Counted from the first letter of the stretch, positions 36,645 to 46,043 are shown. The stretch: 64,000 bases of DNA from Reinekea marina (GCF_030409715.1 NZ_JAUFQI010000001.1:1425001-1489000), one strand, 5' to 3'. Program-made: numbers and translations. The notes: a model not told the origin generated them from the letters alone.

Positions 36645-37655
36645 ATGCCCATAAAACATGCGGTTGTACACGGACTAACCATTAACGAAAGCCATGTTGA
36701 TATTCACTTAAACGATCAAGAGCTGGCGTTAAACGAGTCTGTCGAAGATTTAGTCTATCGAATTAAGTCTTCATTTTACGGCCGTAGCAGTAAGCAGTAT
36801 GGACAGTTTGATGAGACGGGTCGTGCCATTAGCCAAGCCATTCGTAACGTTAGTGACGGTAAGACACCTTTTGTAGAGGCGAGCCATCAAATTATGGAGT
36901 CGTTTGCGAGCCTGATCAAAGATGAGTCATTATCTACTCAAGGGTATTGGCTGGTGGTTCAGGAAGCATTGGAGCAGGGTGAGTTTTTTTGGTTATGTCA
37001 GTTTAAAAGCAAAGATGAGCTCAGCGTTACCGATAGCTTAGGCATCGATGGCAACAGCGTGATTGATTTTAGTAAGCTCGGCTTTGCTGCACAGATCAAT
37101 TTATCGGATATGGCCGATGACAGTGTTGAAAAATACATTACCGTCAGCTTTGGGTTTGGTGATCGCGCACTTCAAGCCGGGTTATGCAATTATATTGGTT
37201 TTACAGAAACGGTAAGCCCAACACAAGACACGAAGGTGTTTATGGACGTTGTGAAAGCCTTCAGTGATACCATGCCAAAAGAGAAGGGCGCGGCGTATCA
37301 GAAGAAGGCGGCAGAGTTTTGTGTCGAGCAATCTAAAGCCGGTGAAACGGTGGCCTATCAGGCGATCTCAGATGAACTGGTGAATGACACCCAAAGCACA
37401 GCCGCTGATTCGTTATCGAGCTTTATACTTGAGAAAAAGCCCGACATTAAAGAGCACTTTATACCTGATCAAAAAAGCTTGAAAAAATTCATACGCTTTA
37501 GCGGTAAAAGCAAGGAAGTGTCGATCAGTTTCAACAATGATACGCTCGGCAACGCCATTGAGTTTGATGCCGAAAAAGAGCATTTGGTGATTAAACAATT
37601 ACCTGCAACCTTGCTTAAACAATTAAAAGCGCTAAATGAAGCCGGAGATTTTTAA
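36645..37655 (+). CDS. ndpA: Nucleoid-associated protein NdpA (YejK)
   Basis: A 336-residue member of the NdpA/YejK family, cytoplasmic proteins found with the nucleoid. It begins MPIKHAVVHGLT, continues with KSSFYGRSSKQYGQFD, and carries GYWLVVQEALEQGEFFWLCQ, KYITVSFGFGDRALQAGLCNYIGFTE and the C-terminal FIRFSGKSKEVSISFNNDTLG, all in family order. ATG 36645 is preferred over the upstream frame because AGGAG lies 5 nt before it and the protein starts as homologues do. Confidence 0.9.
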   Translation: MPIKHAVVHGLTINESHVDIHLNDQELALNESVEDLVYRIKSSFYGRSSKQYGQFDETGRAISQAIRNVSDGKTPFVEASHQIMESFASLIKDESLSTQGYWLVVQEALEQGEFFWLCQFKSKDELSVTDSLGIDGNSVIDFSKLGFAAQINLSDMADDSVEKYITVSFGFGDRALQAGLCNYIGFTETVSPTQDTKVFMDVVKAFSDTMPKEKGAAYQKKAAEFCVEQSKAGETVAYQAISDELVNDTQSTAADSLSSFILEKKPDIKEHFIPDQKSLKKFIRFSGKSKEVSISFNNDTLGNAIEFDAEKEHLVIKQLPATLLKQLKALNEAGDF

Positions 37656-38032
37656 GCTTCGTCTACGGCTTGGTCGTAAAACCAACGATTCTTGATTTTT
37701 CGAAAAGAGGAGTGCTCATGCAAGCAGCGCTCCTTATCTCCGTCTTCAAAATAAGCTTTAAACTCAACAAAGCCTATCTTCAACCCTTGCTTTGCAGAAA
37801 TAACCTCAAGACGAATCCATTTGGTGGTTAAAAGCTCGTTTCGGCTTAACTCAGGGCGGTGCTCTTTAAGCCAAGTCTTCATCACATAGTCAGCATTACC
37901 TACAACATAAGCGCTATATCGAGAGCGCATTAAAGCTTCTACAGTTTTTGGCAGCATTCCCTGGTGGTGATAGCGATCACAGCACATCGAATACAGCTCT
38001 CCACTTCCGCAAGGGCAATGATTAGTGGACAT
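37652..38032 (-). CDS. YchJ family SEC-C motif protein
   Basis: A 126-residue protein of the YchJ/UPF0225 family. The N-terminal SEC-C zinc motif is CPCGSGELYSMCC. The family core ALMRSRYSAYVVGNADYVMKTW and FVEFKAYFEDG, then LHEHSSFRKIKNRWFYDQ, follow. A second C-terminal SEC-C motif, present in some homologues, is absent. Function is not established. It overlaps the upstream DUF3549 gene by 11 bp and the convergent ndpA by 4 bp. Confidence 0.9.
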   Translation of the reverse strand: MSTNHCPCGSGELYSMCCDRYHHQGMLPKTVEALMRSRYSAYVVGNADYVMKTWLKEHRPELSRNELLTTKWIRLEVISAKQGLKIGFVEFKAYFEDGDKERCLHEHSSFRKIKNRWFYDQAVDEA

Positions 38033-39050
38033 GAGACTTTTGCACTCTATGTTGTTGAATAATAATGCTCAGGGCATTGGCTAGGGCTGGCGTAATGTTA
38101 GGCGCACCCAAAAGAGACATAACAATACCTTGCAGGCCGGGCAAAATAGCCAAATGGTGAATGATTTTTTGAAAGCCATCTTGATCAGTTGATTGAGCTA
38201 ATTGATCCAACACCGGCACCGAAAACTGTACATCGGTCATCCAATGAGGGTAACGGGTGATAATCGCTAACAGCAGTTCGAGTTGATTCGCGAAAAACTT
38301 CAAGCCTTGATCAATTAATGGGCGAACCATCTTGTTGGCTTTAGCTTGTGAGACCCCTCTAATGGCGGCGATCATCTCGGAAGTTTGGGTGTAAATAGAA
38401 GAGCGACTCAAAACAGCCTCAACAAGTTGAGTGCTCGGTGTTGTGTGCTCCATCTGATTCATTAAGGCTATAAATGGTTCGCTGTCCAAGTGTGGGATTT
38501 GCTTTATTAAGGCCTGCTCTTGGGCAGAATCAAGGCGCACGAGTAAATCGGAAATACCCTGTAACCCCAGAGCCTGCCATTGCAGTGGGCTGTTTGCATC
38601 GGTGTAAAACTCAAGGGCAGGCGCATAAAATTGGCTAGATTTGCTTGCCAGCAATTTACTGGCCTGCGCATGTAAAGCCGCTTTCTTTTCTTCGTTGGGT
38701 GAAAATTGGTACGGGTGATCGGTTAATAATCGCTGTCGCTCTTTTTCATCTTGTGTTTGTACAGACCGATACAGACGGTTTACCAAATCGCTGTGTACTC
38801 CTGGGCTGAGTTGACCTTGTTCATCAAGTGGTAACTTGAGAAACCAAAAACTATTTTGGTCTTTATTTTCTGGGTTCCACAGTAATATAACTAGCCAAGC
38901 AAAATTTAGGTGTGGAGTAGAGTAGGGCTTACCCGCGTCTAAATCAGCGAGAGTGCTTTTCGGTAGCTTTTTGAGCTGCACACTTAAATCGAAGCAGGAA
39001 AATTTTGCGCCAGTGAGTTCAAGGAAACCCGCTAAACTAGGCTCAGTCAT
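38022..39050 (-). CDS. DUF3549 family protein
   Basis: A 342-residue soluble protein of the gammaproteobacterial DUF3549 family, of unknown function. Family-like features are the opening LAGFLELTGAKFSCFDLSVQLKKLP, the WLVILLWNPENKDQNSFWFLKLPLDEQG segment and a helical repeat-like C-terminal half. No signal peptide or membrane segment is seen. It is co-directional and overlapping with ychJ, so the two are probably co-translated. Confidence 0.78.
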   Translation of the reverse strand: MTEPSLAGFLELTGAKFSCFDLSVQLKKLPKSTLADLDAGKPYSTPHLNFAWLVILLWNPENKDQNSFWFLKLPLDEQGQLSPGVHSDLVNRLYRSVQTQDEKERQRLLTDHPYQFSPNEEKKAALHAQASKLLASKSSQFYAPALEFYTDANSPLQWQALGLQGISDLLVRLDSAQEQALIKQIPHLDSEPFIALMNQMEHTTPSTQLVEAVLSRSSIYTQTSEMIAAIRGVSQAKANKMVRPLIDQGLKFFANQLELLLAIITRYPHWMTDVQFSVPVLDQLAQSTDQDGFQKIIHHLAILPGLQGIVMSLLGAPNITPALANALSIIIQQHRVQKSHVH

Positions 39051-39162
39051 GGAACGACCTTCTCATAGAATAAAAACAGGTATTTTACGCTACTCACTGT
39101 GATCACACCAAGTTTAAGGTACTATTTTCCCCTAAGAATTTGGTGTTGTAAGGTAAAAAAAA

Positions 39163-39474
39163 GTGACGGCAGAGGTTAAATCAATCTTATGTGAGCTGCA
39201 GGATGAATTGATGCGGCTAAATCAGTGGCAAACGCTTGCCCCAGAACCAGAAAGGCTGGCCAGTGAATTACCATTTTGCATGGACACGCTCACTCTGTAT
39301 GAATGGTTGCAGTGGATATACATCGCACGGCTAAATGCGTTGGTAGATGCTCATTTGCCGCTTCCGAAGGGTGCTCATGTGCAGCCTTATGCTGAAGAAG
39401 CACTGAAAGCCGATGGTGTGAGCAGCCCAAGGTTAGTGGATCTGATTGGTCAGCTCGATAAAAAAATGGCATAA
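39163..39474 (+). CDS. YqcC family (DUF446) protein
   Basis: A 103-residue helical protein of the YqcC/DUF446 family, of unknown function. It has LCELQDELMRLNQWQ, the central PFCMDTLTLYEWLQWIYIARLNALVD and the ending SPRLVDLIGQLDKKM, all in family order. It starts with GTG, with AAGG 9 nt upstream. In E. coli yqcC neighbours truC, which is not the case here. It is convergent with sodB over a shared terminator. Confidence 0.87.
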   Translation: MTAEVKSILCELQDELMRLNQWQTLAPEPERLASELPFCMDTLTLYEWLQWIYIARLNALVDAHLPLPKGAHVQPYAEEALKADGVSSPRLVDLIGQLDKKMA

Positions 39475-39501
39475 AAAAGCCCGCTGTCGCGGGCTTCTTG
39501 G
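39473..39501. terminator. Bidirectional terminator between yqcC and sodB
   Basis: AAGCCCGC, loop TGTC, GCGGGCTT, with an A-run on the left that gives a six-T tail for sodB on the minus strand. It starts just before the yqcC stop codon. Confidence 0.87.
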
Positions 39502-39514
39502 TGAGAAATTGCAA

Positions 39515-40096
39515 TTACTTAGCAAAGTTCTCTGCTGCAAACTCCCAGTTCGCTAACGCCCAGAATGCTTCTAGGTATTTAGGACGTAGATTGCGGAAAT
39601 CAATGTAGTAAGCGTGTTCCCACAAATCAACCGTAATTAAAGGCGTTTGGTCACCAGTGATAGGCGTGCCGGCATTGCTGGTGTTGACGATATCTAAAGA
39701 ACCGTCAGCGTTTTTCACTAACCAAGTCCAGCTAGAACCGAAATTGTTAACAGCCTTGTCATTAAACGCGGCTTGGAAGTCAGCAAAGCTGCCCCATTTA
39801 GCGTTAATGGCATCAGCTAATGCACCTGTTGGTTCGCTGCCACCGTTAGGGCTTAGGCTGTTCCAGTAAAAAGTGTGGTTCCAAATCTGAGCTGCATTGT
39901 TGAATACGCCACCAGAAGACGATTTAATGATGTCTTCTAAGCTTTTGCCTTCAAACTCTGTGCCCGGAATAAGACCATTTAACTTAGTTACGTAGGTTGC
40001 ATGGTGTTTGCCGTGGTGAAACTCAAGTGTTTCAGCTGAAATGTGCGGTGCTAATGCGTCAATCGCATAAGGTAGTTCTGGCAATTCAAAAGCCAT
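39515..40096 (-). CDS. sodB: Iron superoxide dismutase
   Basis: A 193-residue cytosolic enzyme that dismutates superoxide. The metal ligands are His27 ([11 protein letters not shown]), His74 (IWNHTFYW), and Asp and His in [23 protein letters not shown] with the active-site Gln70, together with the FNNAAQ context, is typical of Fe- rather than Mn-type enzymes. The length is that of E. coli SodB. GGGAG lies 5 nt before the start. Monocistronic by context. Confidence 0.96.
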   Translation of the reverse strand: MAFELPELPYAIDALAPHISAETLEFHHGKHHATYVTKLNGLIPGTEFEGKSLEDIIKSSSGGVFNNAAQIWNHTFYWNSLSPNGGSEPTGALADAINAKWGSFADFQAAFNDKAVNNFGSSWTWLVKNADGSLDIVNTSNAGTPITGDQTPLITVDLWEHAYYIDFRNLRPKYLEAFWALANWEFAAENFAK

Positions 40097-40393
40097 CGGT
40101 GCTCTCCCTTGTTATAGGTTGTATTTGTTGCTCACCCTAATATTAGGGCGGATGCGTTTAATTTCAAGCCAAGTATAAGATAACTGTATGGGTTATACAC
40201 CCCGAGAAAGTGTGACTTGCGGAGATTAAGGGTAAATTTTTCGCTTTTGTGTACAAATCCCACCAAAAAAAATTTTCTATCAGCGTTGGACACGAATGAG
40301 TTCTCAGCTACAGTTATAAAACTAAATATGGTTACCGTGCACATGATTTATTATTCAAATAATGCAGTAAAGGCAGGTTATCTTTTCAGTTTG

Positions 40394-42706
40394 ATGGCCA
40401 AGTTAATGTGTGTTTCGCTATTTTTAATGGTAGCGAGCGCCAATGTTTCCGCTCAAAGTAGAGTAGAATTAATCAATAATTTCAAATGGCTTGGCTTGTA
40501 CGAAGACACAAGTGGCGAAATGACGGCTCTAGAGGTTGCTCAAAAATCCGCCAGCTTTGAACCCGTAGAAGGTTGGCTAAGCTATGGCGAAACAAAAAGC
40601 CATTTGTGGTTGTCAGTTGACTTTACAGAGGCTAATAGCGATGCCGAGAATATTTGGTTAGAGCTAGGGAACCCTGTCACAGACTACATCAACCTTTATC
40701 AAGTTAACCGAGATTCTTCCGGCGAAATCAATATTCAGTTAATACAAGAAACGGGGGATGCAAGATTATTTGAAAGTCGCGGTATTTCCATTCGGAATTT
40801 CTTACTACCGCTTGAAAACCGCCCTAATCAAACCTATTTGGTTGAAATTTATGGGAAGTCTCCGCTAGCGGTTCCAATTGAGATCGGTGAGCTTAGCAGC
40901 TTACTTGAGGCCATTTTATTTGAAGTAACCTTCGTATATCTGTTGTTTGGCATCATGATTGCGATGACGCTGTACAATGGTTTTTTGTATTTAGGCACGC
41001 GCATCAGCTCTTACGGCTGGTACACCCTTTATTTAGCCAGCATTTTTATGTTTTTAGTGTTTTCAAGTGGCACGGGCTATAAATACCTTTGGTATAACTC
41101 GGCCACCTTACAAAACAACTTAGGTTACTTATTTATAGGGCTATTTCTATTTGGTGCTTTTGCATTTACGCGAAACTTCCTCAATATTAGCGAGATATTG
41201 CCGAAGTTTGACCGCTTCTTTCGTTGGTTTGCGTATTCGCCATTGCTTATTGTGATCGCTGTCGCACTGGCACCAGCGCTGGCCTTGAAGTTAAGTACCT
41301 TTTATATGTTGGCTTTAACATTAATGGTGCCGACACTATCTATTATTGCTGTAATCAAAGGAAGTTCAGGTTCTTGGTTGTTCTTACTGAGTTGGATATT
41401 TATGGTCGTTGGTATGTTGACCTATAATTTAGCCATAGCAGGTGCACTGCCTTTGAATTTCATTTCGCTTCATGCCGGAGAAATAGGGGTCACATTAGAG
41501 TCCATTTTACTTTCTTTCGCATTGGCTTATCGAATTCGAATGAATGAACAAAAAGCGAGCGAGCAAGAAGCTGAATCGTTCCGTCGAATTGAAGCGGCCT
41601 TAGACCTGGCGGCTCGGAATGAGGCTGCGAAAGACTCTTTCCTTCGCTCTAGTAGCCATCAACTTAAAACGCCTATTCATGCACTTTTGAGTTACATTCA
41701 ATTATTGAAAGAAGATTTAGAAGACAGTAAAGATAATAGTGTCACGACACACGTAATAGGTGCTGATAAATCGGCAACTGAACTGTTTTATCAAATCGAT
41801 AACTTATTGACTTACTCACAGATTGTCGCTGGCGACTTAAGACCCATTTATCAAAAAACAAATGTGCGTAATGAAATCAATCGTTTGATGCGAGCGTGGA
41901 GCGAGCACCTTACCAGTACCGAAAAGCGAGTTGAATGTGCTGTAGCTTCCGAAGTGCCTCAATACTTAGATTTAGATTGGTTCCATATTCGTAAAATTAT
42001 TCGGATAGCTTTAGAAAATGCCTTTAATACAACCGAAGCAGGAACCGTCAGAGTCAAGATAGATGTAGCTGGTAATGAAGCATCACCCACCTTACGTTGC
42101 TCAATTGAAGATCAGGGCAGTGGCGTACCTGAAGACATTTTAGCTTGGTTCGTTCAAGAAGACAGTGGTGATAAATGGACCGAGGAATCCTCTGGGTTAT
42201 TTATTTGTAAAAATCTTGTGCGCGTTGTACACGGTCAAATAACGCTGGCGAATAAAGCTGACGGTGGCGCCATATTTACGTTAGAAGCACCGGTAAGGAT
42301 GTTAGATAATCAAAGCGCGCAAGGTGAGGTTAATTTAGCCGAAAAATCGGTAATGGTAGTAGATGATGTCGAAGTGAATCAACGCATACTTATGGGAATG
42401 TTAAAGAAAATTGGCGTTAACTCCTATAGCGTGGGTTCAGGTGAGGAGGCCTTGCAGCGTCTGGCTCTTGAGCCGGTGGATCTTATTTTAATGGATTGTT
42501 TGATGCCCGGATTAAGTGGTCAGGAAACGGCGCAAGTTATCCGAGCTCGTCAAGATGAACTGGCCAATACATGCATCATAGCCGTCAGTGCAAACGACAG
42601 TGACCTCGATCGGCAAAGTTGTTTTGATGCCGGCATGCAGGATTTCATTTCCAAACCTGTACGCAAAGATCATTTAGAGCAAAAATTGAAAGAGTGGTTA
42701 GTCTGA
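40394..42706 (+). CDS. Hybrid sensor histidine kinase (7TMR-DISM type)
   Basis: About 770 residues. After a signal peptide (MAKLMCVSLFLMVASANVSA) come a periplasmic DISMED2-type sensing domain (about 25-165), seven membrane helices (about 180-390) and a HisKA domain with the phospho-accepting His in SSHQLKTPIHAL. A HATPase domain follows (ENAFNTT N-box, EDQGSGVP G1), then a C-terminal receiver with Asp in LILMDCLMPGLSG and Lys in FISKPV. The G2 box is degenerate (SSGLFIC instead of GxGLGL). The frame is open further upstream and ATGs at 40328 or 40343 are alternatives; none has a good ribosome-binding site. No cognate regulator is adjacent. The signal is unknown. Confidence 0.87.
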   Translation: MAKLMCVSLFLMVASANVSAQSRVELINNFKWLGLYEDTSGEMTALEVAQKSASFEPVEGWLSYGETKSHLWLSVDFTEANSDAENIWLELGNPVTDYINLYQVNRDSSGEINIQLIQETGDARLFESRGISIRNFLLPLENRPNQTYLVEIYGKSPLAVPIEIGELSSLLEAILFEVTFVYLLFGIMIAMTLYNGFLYLGTRISSYGWYTLYLASIFMFLVFSSGTGYKYLWYNSATLQNNLGYLFIGLFLFGAFAFTRNFLNISEILPKFDRFFRWFAYSPLLIVIAVALAPALALKLSTFYMLALTLMVPTLSIIAVIKGSSGSWLFLLSWIFMVVGMLTYNLAIAGALPLNFISLHAGEIGVTLESILLSFALAYRIRMNEQKASEQEAESFRRIEAALDLAARNEAAKDSFLRSSSHQLKTPIHALLSYIQLLKEDLEDSKDNSVTTHVIGADKSATELFYQIDNLLTYSQIVAGDLRPIYQKTNVRNEINRLMRAWSEHLTSTEKRVECAVASEVPQYLDLDWFHIRKIIRIALENAFNTTEAGTVRVKIDVAGNEASPTLRCSIEDQGSGVPEDILAWFVQEDSGDKWTEESSGLFICKNLVRVVHGQITLANKADGGAIFTLEAPVRMLDNQSAQGEVNLAEKSVMVVDDVEVNQRILMGMLKKIGVNSYSVGSGEEALQRLALEPVDLILMDCLMPGLSGQETAQVIRARQDELANTCIIAVSANDSDLDRQSCFDAGMQDFISKPVRKDHLEQKLKEWLV

Positions 42707-42742
42707 GGGCATCAACAGTTGCCCTTCAGAGCATAAGCTCTG
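42706..42742 (+). other. Two adjacent hairpins after the sensor kinase gene
   Basis: AGGGCA/TGCCCT (42706-42725) and CAGAGC-ATAA-GCTCTG (42727-42742) follow the stop codon. Neither has a T-run, so intrinsic termination is uncertain. Confidence 0.3.
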
Positions 42743-42778
42743 ATAATAGTACTTATTAATAATATTGAGTTGAGTACT

Positions 42779-43684
42779 ATGCCAGATTCAAAACCGACGA
42801 ATGATTTACCTAGAATGGTGCCTGATCGTGATGATATCCGTGTGCGCACCACACCTCGTGCATCAGAATCAAAGCCAAAGGCAGAGACTTCTCGTTCGAC
42901 CCAATCTAAACCCGCCAGTAACCACTCTTGGCTAAATGCCGTGTGGGTGATTATTGGGGGAATCGCTATTGCCTATCTGGCATTGCAGCAGTATAGCCTC
43001 CATCAGACTATCGCCAGTTACGAAGAGCGATTGTCTCTTGCGGATGATCGCATTGTTTTTTTAGAGCAGTCCCTTACGCAAACAGATGAATCAGTAGCGA
43101 TGAATGAAACAGCCATCAATGCTCAGTTTAAAGCGATAAAAAGCGATGCTGATTTGCAAATGTCAGAGATACGAAAGCTATGGGATGTGACGAATAAACG
43201 AAATAAGGCTTGGATTGAAGACAACCAAGCGCAGTTGAAATCTTTAGATAAAACACTCTCGGCTCTAAAAGATCAGTTAGGTTCTTTGGAATCAACTGTG
43301 ACAACGCTTTCATCCAACGCAGACGCTCGCACGGAGGTCATCGGCCAATTAAAGACTCAGCTCGACCAGCAACAGCAAGAATTAAATTCAGCCCAGTCGG
43401 CTGTACAACGTGTCGAAGACCAACTTGCAAACGTGTCTTTGGAAGAGTTAGAAGAGCAAATAGTGAGTGTACGCTTTGCTCAAGAAAACTTGCTAGTTGA
43501 GCAGGGTTTACTCACGGACAATGATGCACAGTTTGCAAATCAGATGTCGCAACTGCAAGGCGACTTAGGCTCAATCAGTGCCTCACGGTTAGAAACAAAC
43601 AAACGCCTGCTGACACTCACAAAACAAATAGAAGCGCTCGATGCACGAATCACTGCAGTCGCCGGTCCTTCTTCGGGTCAATAG
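42779..43684 (+). CDS. Coiled-coil membrane-anchored protein, unknown
   Basis: A 301-residue protein I do not recognise. A charged, Pro/Ser-rich cytoplasmic N-terminus (about 1-48) is followed by one membrane helix (WLNAVWVIIGGIAIAYLAL, about 50-68). A long predicted coiled coil (about 75-295) with Gln/Leu/Glu-rich heptads follows. It probably acts as a periplasmic spacer or scaffold, but no function is claimed. ATG 42779 is chosen; a TTG 9 bp upstream is in frame. It lies 27 bp before the DeoR-type repressor gene on the same strand. Confidence 0.7.
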   Translation: MPDSKPTNDLPRMVPDRDDIRVRTTPRASESKPKAETSRSTQSKPASNHSWLNAVWVIIGGIAIAYLALQQYSLHQTIASYEERLSLADDRIVFLEQSLTQTDESVAMNETAINAQFKAIKSDADLQMSEIRKLWDVTNKRNKAWIEDNQAQLKSLDKTLSALKDQLGSLESTVTTLSSNADARTEVIGQLKTQLDQQQQELNSAQSAVQRVEDQLANVSLEELEEQIVSVRFAQENLLVEQGLLTDNDAQFANQMSQLQGDLGSISASRLETNKRLLTLTKQIEALDARITAVAGPSSGQ

Positions 43685-43711
43685 TTGTAATGTGAATGTA
43701 AAAGGTGATGC

Positions 43712-44482
43712 TTGATTAACGAAGACCTCAACAGCCGCCAGCATAGCATCGTTAGATGGGTTGAAGCGGAAGGTTCCGTAAAGGTTGAAGACATGGTGGC
43801 GCGGTACGGAGTTACGGTGCAAACCATTCGGCGCGATTTAACATTGCTCGACAAACTTCAAAAGCTGCGCCGCTTGCATGGCGCAGCCAAAACCATAAAT
43901 TCTACCGAAAATGTCGCTTATGGTGATCGAAAGATTATGAACCATAGCGAAAAGCTTGCGATAGCAACAACCATAGCTCGCCATATCCCAGACAATGCCA
44001 GTGTGTTTATAAACATCGGCACGACCACCGAAACTATTGCCCAAGCGCTTATGCAACATAAGGGTCTGCAAATCATCACCAACAGTCTTCATGTCGCTTC
44101 TATAATGAGCCAAAAGCAAGATTTTCGGGTTATTGTGACCAGTGGTGAGGTGAGGGCAACAGATGGCGGAATTGTAGGGGAAGCCACTCTCGATTTTATT
44201 GAGCAATTCAAACTTGATTACGGCATCATCGGCATCAGCTCAATTGACGAAGACGGTACCTTGCTCGATTTTGATTATCGAGAAGTTAGGGTGGCAAAAT
44301 CTATAATTGAGCATAGCCGCAAGGTATTTTTAGCCGCAGATCACAGCAAATTCGATCGTAAAGCCATGGTGCGATTAGGCAATTTGGCCGATGCCGATAT
44401 GCTGTTTACAGATCTTGTGCCAAGCGACAACATTGTTTCAGTTTTAAATGAGCATGATGTGGTGTTGCAAGTTTGCCGCTGA
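43712..44482 (+). CDS. DeoR/GlpR family transcriptional repressor
   Basis: A 256-residue sugar-phosphate-responsive repressor. The N-terminal helix-turn-helix (about 6-60) contains VEDMVARYGVTVQTIRRDLTLLDKLQKLRRLHGAA, the DeoR signature. The C-terminal sensor domain has INIGTTTETIAQAL, ITNSLHVASIM, GGIVGEATLDFIEQFKLDYGIIGISSID and VFLAADHSKFDRKAMVRLG. It is closest in pattern to GlpR (glycerol-3-phosphate), though no glp genes are nearby. The start is TTG 43712, with AAAGGTG 5 nt upstream. Confidence 0.88.
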   Translation: MINEDLNSRQHSIVRWVEAEGSVKVEDMVARYGVTVQTIRRDLTLLDKLQKLRRLHGAAKTINSTENVAYGDRKIMNHSEKLAIATTIARHIPDNASVFINIGTTTETIAQALMQHKGLQIITNSLHVASIMSQKQDFRVIVTSGEVRATDGGIVGEATLDFIEQFKLDYGIIGISSIDEDGTLLDFDYREVRVAKSIIEHSRKVFLAADHSKFDRKAMVRLGNLADADMLFTDLVPSDNIVSVLNEHDVVLQVCR

Positions 44483-44546
44483 GTGGTCGTTAACTCAAAT
44501 TCACAAATCTTATCTTTCCTGTTGCCTTTATAAACTTGCAGAGCTC

Positions 44547-44560
44547 GGCACTATAGTGCC
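44547..44560. promoter_or_regulatory. Perfect 14-bp palindrome before the DUF3581 gene
   Basis: GGCACTATAGTGCC lies 47 nt upstream of the GTG start and contains a -10-like TATAGT. It could be an operator; the bound protein is unknown. Confidence 0.35.
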
Positions 44561-44607
44561 TATGTGACCAAAAATCGGTTCAATTATTGTTTTAGAAGGG
44601 GTTAAGT

Positions 44608-45318
44608 GTGTTTTTAGATGAGTTTCATACCGCAAAAGGCCAAAAAGTTATCATTTCGGCTGAGCAAGCCAGTCGTTTTGCGAAAGAAATTGCGGGTGAT
44701 TTTAATCCGATTCACGATCCCGACGCTAAGCGGTTTTGCGTACCAGGAGATTTGCTGTTTGCAATATCTCTTTCCAAGTACGGTCTCAGTCAAAATATGA
44801 AAGTATCTTTCTCGGGCATGGTGGGTCGTGATTTACCCATCGTTTTTCCAAACAAAGCGGCCGGTACTATAGAGCTGAAAGATGAAAACGATAAGCTCTA
44901 TACGACTATTGAGCATTCGGGGGCGGTCACAGAAAACGAAGCGCTCATTAGCGAGTTCGTCAGGAATTACGTTGAATTTTCAGGTCAGAATTTTCCATAC
45001 ATATTAGTGCCATTACTTGATAAACATCAGGTGATGTTTAACCCTAAGCGCCCTTTGGTGATATACGAGAGTATGTCTTTTAATTTAGATACGCTTGATA
45101 TTGCTCAACCCTCCCTTGAATTGGTCGATTCCACATTAGAAGTCAATGGCAAACGTGGTGATGTCCACTTCATTTTTGCGATTAAAGATGGAGATCGCAT
45201 TGTTGGTAAAGGGGATAAAAAACTCATTGTCAGTGGTATTCAACCTTTTGATAAAGCCTTAATGGATGAAGTGGTCGCCAACTTCAATCAGTTAAAGGCG
45301 GACTATCGATCCGCTTAG
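44608..45318 (+). CDS. DUF3581 family protein
   Basis: A 236-residue soluble protein of the DUF3581 family, of unknown function. The N-terminal half contains AEQASRFAKEIAGDFNPIHDPDAKRF, which recalls the hydratase/MaoC hotdog motif, though no catalytic role has been shown. The PLLDKHQVMFNPKRPLVIYESMSF segment is family-typical. It starts at GTG 44608, with GAAGGGG about 8 nt upstream. Confidence 0.78.
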   Translation: MFLDEFHTAKGQKVIISAEQASRFAKEIAGDFNPIHDPDAKRFCVPGDLLFAISLSKYGLSQNMKVSFSGMVGRDLPIVFPNKAAGTIELKDENDKLYTTIEHSGAVTENEALISEFVRNYVEFSGQNFPYILVPLLDKHQVMFNPKRPLVIYESMSFNLDTLDIAQPSLELVDSTLEVNGKRGDVHFIFAIKDGDRIVGKGDKKLIVSGIQPFDKALMDEVVANFNQLKADYRSA

Positions 45319-45335
45319 GCTTCGGACGTTTCATT

Positions 45336-46043
45336 TTATTGTGAAACCGTATCCCAGTAATTCAGCTGGTATTCCTCAATGGTGGTGTGAATGTGTTTTG
45401 GTAAGGTGGGTTTGAACCATTGTCCTGGCATATTTGCGCCTCGCATCAACATTTTAAAGCGATCGGATCTAAATTCAGAAAATTCCGCTCCGGTTAGACC
45501 CTTTTCTAAATACCAGCGCACAGAAGCCGATGGGTGATTAAATATCTTCCATTGCGTATGGGCGGTTAGCTGATTATCTAACAGGCCACATTCAGGTGTA
45601 TAGCACCTTATGTTAAACAGGTTATTGGCGACCCTAGCTTGCGGTGTGCGGCCCCAATCACTGCTGTGAATGGCCTGAGCTAGTACAATGCTTGGCGCAA
45701 CTGGCGCCATGAGCTTTAACAATTCTTTTATGCTGTCATCGGATATCTTTGTTGGAACACCGTTTTTCCACATGCCATAGCGATGCATCTTGTTTAAAAG
45801 CCAGGTTCCATTTTGCTGTTGTAAAACTGAGTTTCCAAGCATTGAATGGGCTTTGCTCCAGTGGGATTCTAGCTGCTTATTTTCAGCTTCGACCAAAGAA
45901 GAAAGGCGATTTAACCAGTTTATTTGATCATCACTTAAGCCATCACTTGGGCTGTCGGCAGTGAGTGACTGCTTACTTAGTTGCCAGCCTATTAAGGGGG
46001 CTGAAAGTAAGGTAAATAAAATAACGGCACACCAATGCTTCAT
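45336..46043 (-). CDS. Bax-like glucosaminidase-domain protein
   Basis: A 235-residue exported or membrane-anchored protein with a mannosyl-glycoprotein endo-beta-N-acetylglucosaminidase-type domain (PF01832), likely cutting peptidoglycan. The N-terminal hydrophobic segment (about 5-22) is a signal-anchor. The domain has VAPSIVLAQAIHSSDWGRTPQARVANNLFNIRCY with the catalytic-type Glu position replaced by Asp in SSDWG (usual ESGWG). It ends with EFSEFRSDRF and an EYQLNYWD tail. ATG 46043 has GGAG 8 nt upstream and gives the signal-anchor; an upstream frame to 46097 is less likely. Confidence 0.78.
   Translation of the reverse strand: MKHWCAVILFTLLSAPLIGWQLSKQSLTADSPSDGLSDDQINWLNRLSSLVEAENKQLESHWSKAHSMLGNSVLQQQNGTWLLNKMHRYGMWKNGVPTKISDDSIKELLKLMAPVAPSIVLAQAIHSSDWGRTPQARVANNLFNIRCYTPECGLLDNQLTAHTQWKIFNHPSASVRWYLEKGLTGAEFSEFRSDRFKMLMRGANMPGQWFKPTLPKHIHTTIEEYQLNYWDTVSQ

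Noticed and set aside
44608..45318. DUF3581 protein as a MaoC-type dehydratase
   Set aside because: The DFNPIHD segment recalls the hydratase motif but the rest of the sequence does not follow it closely enough to assign the reaction.
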